NCBI GenBank assembly: GCA_027605045.1
Contig: JAQFWX010000013.1
Span: forward strand, 310,001 to 374,000
DNA from: Phallus indusiatus
Taxonomy: Eukaryota; Basidiomycota; Agaricomycetes; Phallales; Phallaceae
DNA: 64,000 nt
Direction of reading: 5' to 3'
This document shows positions 56,967 to 64,000 of the stretch, one piece after another. Numbering within the stretch: the first letter of the stretch is position 1; the number at the start of each line of letters is the position of its first letter. The notes beneath the pieces are model-generated. The model saw nothing but the letters and a program-made list of their open reading frames with translations. It was not told where the DNA came from and did not search any database. The position numbers and the translations under genes are program-made.

Positions 56967-59258
56967 ATGAGATCCTCACTCAAACCCATCTCACTCCCAA
57001 CTGTTTCCGGCTTCGTCTTCGTCGTCTTTTTATTACACCTTTATTTGCGGAAACGCATTCCCAAAGGTTAGTTCTCGTTGAATCAGGCTTTGATTTCCAA
57101 GAAGTAAAAAGCTTTGTCTTGGATTCTCACGATCATAATATAGGGTATAAGCTACCACCAGGCCCTTCACTGCACTCCCTGCTCAGAAACATACGAGACT
57201 TGCCTATAAAACAGGAATTGAGAGTCTACGAGAAATGGGCGAAAACATACGGTTCGTTGTTCAAAGCCGTTGTCATCATCACTTCCACACGCACATTCAC
57301 TAATCATAATATTATGACAGGTGACCTGGTGTATCTAGATCTTTTTGGCACTTCGCTCCTTTACGTCAATTCTTTCAAACTAGCGACAGAGCTAATGGAT
57401 CAGCGAGGGGCGATATATTCTAACCGTGTCAAATCGACTATTTTTTCCGATCTGTAAGCACTAAAGAGGACCGGTGTGAAGTTCAAACAAGCTGATTTTC
57501 TGATCGTCAAGTGCGGAATTTGACTGGTGTATACTTTTGATGCAGCCTGACTCAGATGATTGGAAGGAACGTCGCCGAAATTTTGCTAGGGTTATAGGAA
57601 AAGGTGCCATTGGCAAATACCAGGATGTCTGGGAAAAGAACACGAGGTAAAATGCGATTACCTATTTTAACTCGTTATTTTTTAAGCTTTTTTTATTTTT
57701 AGGAAATTGCTCCGACGCTTTTATCAATCCCCCCATTTATTCTTGGAACACATACGATATATTATCGGCGTAAATATCATGGAGGTATGTACGCAATTTA
57801 TTTTTTGGGGGTGCAACGTCGGTTCTTATTCTCTTCCTTTTTGTAAGTTTACATACGGAATTGAGATTCATGCCAAGGACGACCCATTTTTAGCTGTGCC
57901 AGAAGAGGTGATAAAGCACATGAATCAACTGTTGAAGCCCGGATCTTTTCTGGTCGAATTCCTTCCATTCCGTACGCAGTTTTTGTTCTATCTACAGCAG
58001 TTTCTTTTTCGACTAACACCGCTCTTTCCGGTTAAACAGTCAAATATATTCCGACTTGGTTCCCTGGTGCCGGTTTTAAACGAGTCGCAAATAAATTCAG
58101 AGTTGGATCTATTATTATGCGCAACAAGCCTTTCGAACTTGCGAAAAGTTTTTTGGTAATTAACAACTCTATCAATGTAGTCTTTACCCCGATCGCTTAC
58201 ACTTATTTCATGTTTAGGACTTAGGTAAAGCAGTGCGACCCTCTGTTGTCACCGAGCTACTTCAAAACAGCTCGAACAATTTTAAACAACACGGTTCAAG
58301 TGTCTCCAATGAAAAGTTCGAAGAGACAATAAAATCAACTGCAGGAGACATTTACATGGCTGCTATCGATACTGTAAGTGGCAGTGACCTTTTCGCCTTT
58401 TCCTTCAGTTCAAGTGTAAACTAAACGACTTTCACAAACCAGACCGAAGCTGTTATACAAGTGTTTTTCATGGCTATGGTTCTTTATCCAGAAGCACAAA
58501 AAAAGGCTCAAACAGAATTAAACCAAATCATTGGATCAGACGCATTGCCGTCGCTCCGGGATAGACCCAATTTGCCATACACGAATGCTTTATACAAAGA
58601 GGTTTTACGATGGCATCCTGTCGTCCCTGCGGGTGTACCGCATGTCTTGACGCGAAACGACTTATTTAGGGATTATTTTATCCCAAAAGGGACTATGGTC
58701 ATGCCCAATATATGGTACGTTTCCCCTCGTGTGTACTTTTGTTTAGTAAATATTTGCATAATGGATATTGTTTTTAGGTCCATTTCACGTTCTAAAGATG
58801 CGTTTGGACAAAACACTGATAAATTCCGCCCAGAAAGGTTTCTTGAGAATGAAGCGACCCTGGACCCCGAGATGGCCTTTGGATTTGGAAGAAGGTTTGT
58901 TTATCATTAATTTCGTTATGTTTCGCTTGAAGGAGACTAAAAAAAAACAAAATTTTCCTGTGAAAAAGAGTTTGCCCTGGTCGATATATTGCCGAGGACA
59001 TAGTGTTTATAACAATATCCTCGATATTGCACACGTTCAATATCTTGCCTTACGAAACCGAGACCGGTAAATTGGAATTTCCAGATGTAGACGCGTTCGA
59101 ACCAGGTACTCTTTCGTGAGTCTACTGACGCGAACAGTGATAAGTCTATTTTTTACTCATACCATTTTTGTTGATCTGATAGACGTCCGCGACCTTTCAA
59201 ATGTCGGATAATACCAAGATCAAACAGTTCTGAGAACATAAATATAAAGCTTGATTGA
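56967..59258 (+). CDS. Microsomal cytochrome P450 monooxygenase
   Basis: Twelve exons join to 521 residues: 56967-57066, 57144-57251, 57321-57453, 57512-57646, 57703-57784, 57848-57971, 58040-58155, 58218-58373, 58443-58714, 58778-58894, 58969-59115 and 59183-59258. The N-terminus MRSSLKPISL plus a hydrophobic stretch is an ER anchor, followed by LPPGPS. Further signs are WKERRRNFARV (helix C), KYIPTWFPGAGFKR, AIDTTEAV (helix I, degenerate AGxDT), KEVLRW (ExxR), DKFRPERFL (PERF) and FGFGRRVCPGR with the haem Cys. The end KPFKC-like motif (RPRPFKCRI) is usual for the large Agaricomycete clade to which it belongs. It should oxidise a lipophilic substrate with NADPH-P450 reductase. The substrate is unknown, and no biosynthetic partner gene is adjacent. 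No break is seen. Confidence 0.9.
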
Positions 59259-60956
59259 TTATTTATTTAGTTCTTTGACTAACGACGCTTGGGCGGTGTA
59301 GAGTTATATGTACTTGTATGCGCAATGTTCATGTATTTCCTTAGTCTTATAGTATTCGTTATATTATATTATTACTGTCAATGTAGTACAATCGCTTACT
59401 AGAACACGTAGTTACATAAAACAGGAATTTTTCTTCGTGAAATTCCTTAAATAATTAATTTTAGAGTTCTCTCGGCACGAAACTTAGAGCCTGAGGGAGA
59501 ACTTGCGATCCCCATCCAGTCATGGGGCGTTTCCTGCGGTGGATCATCAATTATCCTGATTGCTGTGATGGTGCCCAAAATATTCTGTCCAATACAAAAA
59601 CTCTGTGAGTCACATCCCTCAGCGATTGAGTTCCTTTTTTCTATCTAATGGAGCAAGTAATAATATTACCTCCGTTAAATTTTTGTGCCTGTTTTCGGTA
59701 ACGTTTTGACAGCTCCAAAAAGAGTTAAACGTCTTCAGGAGTCAGAGGACCGTATGGGGTCCTTGTTGTCCGAGTCGATTAGTATAAGTAGGCTATATGT
59801 GTTCCTCATAAACTTGTTTACGTCCTATGTAATTCACAATGTAGCTGACAAACATGATCTCTATGCTGCAATTACAAACCCTTGTCGCGCGTATTCTCAA
59901 GTCCACTTATAGAGTTATGCACTTCTCTCCGTCGTTCAACGCCATATTTGACATCAAACTCGCACGAAGTACGATACATTTGAATGACGCGTACATAATA
60001 TAATCCAGAAGCTTGCAATCTTCAATCGGTTCAAGATCATGCGACCGCTTTTAGATTCAGTACTATTATCTCGGTTGAAAGTAAACTCTGAATCCGTACG
60101 TCGCTTCAAAACAGAAGATCAAATCCAGCTAAAAATGTAAAGTACATGTTTTCTCATGACAAATAATGTCATATATACACCCAAAACACGGTGCCCCGTA
60201 CTATCTAACCTTCTCATGGATCTTTTCAAGTTCAACCTAAATGATACTGGCTCTAACTTTATTGAATTAGTAAAAGAATGTGCTGAGGTACTAAGGAAGA
60301 AGTAATGGTCCGGTTTACGCTATGTTGCGATGGTGTGTGATTTATTCTTTTTTGAACTTTGTGTCTGAGCCGGAAACTGCATTTATATGCTATGTCAAGT
60401 CGTTACCGTGTCGAAACGCGCAGATTACAGAATAGATAATTCAATAGAACTTTAATACAGCTTTTTATAAAATATAAATATTTAAAGGTGTCTTTTAGCT
60501 ACTGGGATTTATAGTTTTCGGAGAGCGTTTGTTTTTATTTTCTGATACCAACATACATATAATGTATTATGGCTAGCATAGCAACATTGTACATATACTG
60601 ATGCAGTAAGCCCAATCGTGAAATCACCTCGGGCGGTCAGAATCGATCATCTTTTATCCATCATTTTGGCAACAATTGCATTTTAGTGGTTTCAATTTCA
60701 AATCTTATATTTGGTCTAAGTATCACAGCTTTCATGAAGTCGTCAGGTAATCTCTTAGGCGAAACACAAGTTCATTGACGTCCACAACGTGCGGATCAGC
60801 CAGCATGATAGATATTTAAGTAGCTCAAGTCTACTAATATTTCAAAACTCCATCACCTTCACTCTCTTCGACTTTTCTGGTCGTCTGGATTTTTTGTGAC
60901 GTTTCTCGTTCTCCAACCGCTTGAACCAACTTTATATTTCTCTTTGAGTTATTACA
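59259..60956. other. 1.7-kb A/T-rich stretch without a called gene
   Basis: Short coding-like peptides appear (about 59,490-59,600 with a hydrophobic stretch; about 60,190-60,304 ending in an ECAEVLRKK-like tail and stop), but no start, splice chain or known family links them. They may be gene relics. Confidence 0.35.
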
Positions 60957-61786
60957 ATGTTTCGTTACCAACAAGTTTTCGCTTGCGCACTGATAGTGTC
61001 TGCTACTCTCACCAGCGCCACCCCAGAACCCCAAAGTAAGTTCATTCCCCTCATACACACATTCTTGACTTGACTCCATTGTTTGTGTGCATACATAGTC
61101 GAAAGCATCTTCAGTGATATCACATCGGGTGGTACGTCCAGCTTTCCATATTCCTTTCATAGTCACTGTGCAACTTCAATTCATATTCATTTTAAGCTGT
61201 CTCCATATTCAGTGATGCTACGTCTGCCGTTGTAAGCGAAGCAACTGAAGCCGCTTCTGACATCTCCACGTTTTTCACCGGAGCAACTTCAGCCATCGCC
61301 AGCGAATTCACAGCTATCACTTCCGATGTCGGTGGTATCATTACAGTTATCACTTCAGATGTCGGTGGTATCATTACCATTATCACATCCGACGTTGGCA
61401 GTCTTATTGACGGCGGTTCCTCAACTACTAGCTCTAATAGTTGTACGTATTACGTACACCCAAATGTCCATCGATTACTGATTACTCAAAACTCTTATTT
61501 TTCAGCGGACTCTTCCTCTCCTACTACTTCTGACTCTGGTTCTACTCCAGCTCCCACCTCCCCTCCCGCTTCCAGTGGTTCTTCGGCTTCCTCTGGAGCT
61601 AGCAGTAGCTCTGCCTCCCAGACTTCGTACGTTCCCCATCTTCTTATTCGACCTTCATCAAAATTGACCTTCTTTGTTTTTAGACCACCTAATGCAGCCG
61701 TCCGTATCATGACCGGCTCATCCTTCTTCGCTGGCCCTTTGATTTTAGTTGGCGGTGTCGTTCTAGGTGCTTTAACCGTATTGTGA
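60957..61786 (+). CDS. Ser/Thr-rich secreted protein, probably GPI-anchored
   Basis: Five exons (60957-61035, 61099-61131, 61197-61442, 61506-61626, 61684-61786) give 193 residues. The start MFRYQQVFACALIVSATLTS is a signal peptide. A repetitive middle follows (SIFSD twice; ITSDVGGIIT two and a half times), then a Ser/Pro/Thr-rich stretch (DSSSPTTSDSGSTPAPTS) and a hydrophobic C-terminus (GPLILVGGVVLGALTVL), the usual layout of a GPI-anchored cell-wall protein. Small exons with GT-AG introns are consistent. The substrate or partner is unknown. A lone exon copy lies at 55,867-56,061. Confidence 0.78.
61316..61401 (+). repeat. 33-base in-frame tandem repeat, 2.6 units
   Basis: Units 61316-61348, 61349-61381 and a partial third encode ITSDVGGIITV, ITSDVGGIITI and ITSDVGSLI. 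Units one and two differ at only a few bases. The repeat lies in frame in exon 3 of the secreted protein gene and could vary in number between strains. Confidence 0.85.
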
Positions 61787-62599
61787 AGGGAAAAATCCCT
61801 TCTTTGTTTTTTCTTCTTTTTTCTTTGTTTGTTTTTTGCTTTGAAATTTCGAATTTTGGAAAAACAAAATGTTTCACGTGGTGTTCATTATTTTAGTTCT
61901 TTAGTTAAGATGTGTTCACTTAAAGTTTTATTATATTCTTTCAAGAATCTCGTCTGAGCCGAAATCTGTGTTTACGACGACATTGCCCTTGTATTGTGAT
62001 TACTAGCGATGATCGTGAAGTTGTGTACTATCTGAGCTATCCATTAAGCGGTCATTAGTACTGGCATCCATCCATCCATCATCTATCGATGATAGTTGCA
62101 TTTGAGCCGATGGAAATTGATGATAATGAATTTTGATTCTAGGTAGTAGATAGAGTTAAGATTGTCAAGCATATAACCAGGTTTAAGTCAAAAGAAGATT
62201 AGGCAAAGCTTAATTGTCCTTGCTGTACATGATTAGAGGATCATTCAAAGCATACGTTCGAGTTCTTGATTATTTGTGTACCTTACTACACATTGTCAAT
62301 TGGAAATGTGGTACTAGCCTGAAGTTATCATAGTCCCTCAAAAATTGCCGTGAATCGTCGGACATGAGCTCACTTCGCATGTTAAAATAATAATCTTCAG
62401 TACACTCGATATAAGTAATATATTCCTTAGTTTTATGGTGTTCAAGGTACATGTTTCAATCTGTTCGGTCGTTACGGTTGTTTACATAGTACAAGTATCG
62501 ATTTTTCCATAAAAGGGCTATTAGTTCGTTTGATTTGGATCTTAATACTGAGGTGGAGCACTCCCGTTGTCATCTCCGTCTTCCTTTTGATGCGTCTTA
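61787..62599. other. 3' region of the secreted protein gene
   Basis: No gene is seen. A T-rich tract follows the stop, and a 'catccatccatcatc' run lies near 62,068. Confidence 0.4.
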
Positions 62600-63130
62600 G
62601 ATATATCGTTATCATGAGACCAAAATACCAAATTACTTTAGGATCACGGAAATGTGTTGACTGTCAATAACAGGAGTTCCTTCGAATGGGAACGAAAGTA
62701 TAACGTATAGCCGCCATCACGAGAATAGGGAATCGCTTGAACTTCTTTCGTGGGTGTATCAGGCGTGTAATACTAAATGGCGACCACTCCGTTATCTTGG
62801 CCTGACAAGGATTCAAAATTACTAACAGATCCACTGAATACGGCTGAGCGCCGTGGCTGATGGCAATCGGTTAGTTTGTCCAATGGTAGAGATCAGGCGA
62901 GCAATGTTGATTTCCGGCCACCAGATCAGCCAGATTATATATAGATAAAAAACGATTATTATTGTATGCGTAATCTTGGGACAGATTTGCACAAACATTA
63001 ATAAATATATGTTTCGTTTGAACATGCATCCAGAAAGAGCCCGTTCTCCGGGTCATTCAAACTATAGTGGTAGAAAGGGCCCGTTGAGCCAGTAGTCTTG
63101 TGGATAAAACATATCTGCAGGGGCGAATAA
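62600..63130 (-). pseudogene. Decayed partial copy of the GH32 invertase gene
   Basis: On the minus strand it corresponds to about 44,475-45,010: the FFLNDPNG exon region, the intron, and the part with YHWTNQ down to the codons before FRDPKV. The NDPNG exon, the intron and VVAIYTLDTP-like sequence can still be traced, but deletions and stops break every frame. The rest of the enzyme is missing. Confidence 0.75.
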
Positions 63131-63139
63131 TGAAATTGA

Positions 63140-63736
63140 AAGACTCTTTGAAACTACGTATATTGAACCGCCCTCAATCGTAGCACTACTTATTGTGTTC
63201 GAAAGCTCCTAACTGCCATAATCCTAATCCTATTAGTAAAAATAAGATCCTAAATAATAGAGTCGTACCACATGACAAGCAAAGAAACTGATAACTCACT
63301 GGCGGAGTGACAGCGGAAGCGAAGCTAAGACCCACAAGGCAAGCAAGTATCTGCCCTCTGCAAAGAAGATAACTAAAAATATAAATTTTCCAACCAGCTT
63401 ATACCGTTGATAACGGAGGGCGTTCGTGCAATGCGACTCAGGACGCAGCTTTAGATCAGAATCGGCTTTATTTTCCTCGGAAGGTCCACGTGTTAGTTGA
63501 CACAAAGCCTGTTGATGATAATACGCGTTCTCGCGGTGATATTGAGTCACCAGGTTTCTTTCGTTTCGATTTGTACTAAAATCGGCTTGAGCAAGTTCTG
63601 ATTCTCGCAATCGTTCCAAGACCTTGAGATGAAAAACCAAGCTCTGTAAGTGATATTGAGTCGCCAGGGATCTTGCATTATCAGAAGGCGCTGGACGAGC
63701 ATTAGGATTTTCGTGCTGTTCAGGACCCTCATCCAT
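63140..63736 (-). CDS. F2: paralog of F1 with a membrane segment
   Basis: The ATG at 63736 opens MDEGPEQHENPNARPAPSDN, then a short motif in two copies (LATQYHLQSLVFHLKV; LVTQYHRENAYYHQQA), a charged part and a hydrophobic segment (VGKFIFLVIFFAEG, then LLALWVLASLPLSL). The open frame runs to 63,296, and the block continues to about 63,140 as sequence shared with 45,400-45,550. Unlike F1 the frame is unbroken over the repeats and helix. The family and role are unknown. It lies upstream of the decayed GH32 copy, as F1 does upstream of GH32. Confidence 0.5.
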
Positions 63737-64000
63737 TTTTTTAAAATCGAAGAGGACAACAGGAAGTTAAGAGTTGGATAGGGAACGAAAATTATGCTGG
63801 TCGCAAAAAGATCAAATATGCCGGCAACCGTATATTTGAAATGTCACTTACAATGTACCAATTCGAATAAGGGGGTCAACGGGCAGGCAGACGAGCAGTT
63901 TTACCAAGTAACTTGAACCTGACCTTTGTAACCGGTGTTTAATAGGCAACAAAAGGACATTTGTCATGGGTCATAACTGCCGAACATCGGATGGATGCCA

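Noticed and set aside
57461..59258. Secondary-metabolite cluster around the P450
   Set aside because: No terpene synthase, PKS, NRPS, transporter or regulator is adjacent; a lone P450 is common in these fungi.
59685..59912. 75-codon frame after the P450 gene
   Set aside because: No motif and no splice support; the basic Lys/Arg start and random tail look like chance.
1..64000. tRNA, rRNA, CRISPR array, transposase or reverse transcriptase genes
   Set aside because: I looked for tRNA box motifs, regularly spaced repeats and RT/transposase/integrase motifs and saw none that stood up. A short tRNA could still be missed by eye.

Overview
The window is nuclear DNA of a filamentous fungus, most likely an Agaricomycete basidiomycete. 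The genes are cut by many short (about 45-75 base) GT-AG introns. The families recognised are typical of mushroom-forming fungi: DUF6535 and DUF6533 membrane proteins, a DUF4419 protein, a NACHT-WD40 NLR-like protein, a multi-finger C2H2 protein, a microsomal P450, a GH32 invertase and small Ser/Thr-rich secreted proteins. No tRNA, rRNA, CRISPR or bacterial-type operon was seen. All exon joins below were made by eye from splice signals, reading frame and comparison of paralogous copies in the window.

Left part (1-33.4 kb). This is a large, imperfect tandem duplication. Unit 1 (about 2.81-21.16 kb) holds a nicotinamide riboside kinase (NRK) remnant, a DUF6535 gene, a conserved block of unknown function, a Pro/Ser-rich gene, a DUF4419 gene, a C2H2 zinc-finger gene, a DUF6533 gene and the 3' end of a membrane glycoprotein gene (called D here). 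Unit 2 (about 21.16-31.78 kb) repeats this order but lacks the 7.3 kb with the end of the Pro/Ser-rich gene, DUF4419 and C2H2. It ends in the complete D gene. The junction at about 21,160 fuses the tail of D to the tail of NRK.

Middle (34-46 kb). A long minus-strand NACHT-WD40 gene is followed by a Gag-like protein with a C-terminal membrane anchor (E1), a GH32 invertase with an apparent frameshift near its start, and a small membrane protein (F1).

Right part (46.7-64 kb). Two more DUF6533 copies face each other as 3-kb arms of an imperfect palindrome. One is intact and one has a nonsense codon. A second Gag-like gene (E2), a fragment of a secreted Ser/Thr-rich protein, an intact P450, the intact secreted protein gene, and a decayed second GH32 plus F block follow. 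A TG...CA element with 4-base target duplications, probably a solo LTR, sits at 1.5 kb. A shortened copy lies inside only one palindrome arm, so it arrived after that arm was copied.

The genes do not form one evident pathway. The region looks like a fast-changing accessory locus in which membrane-protein families (DUF6533, DUF6535, D, F, Gag-TM) are copied, inverted, truncated and lost.
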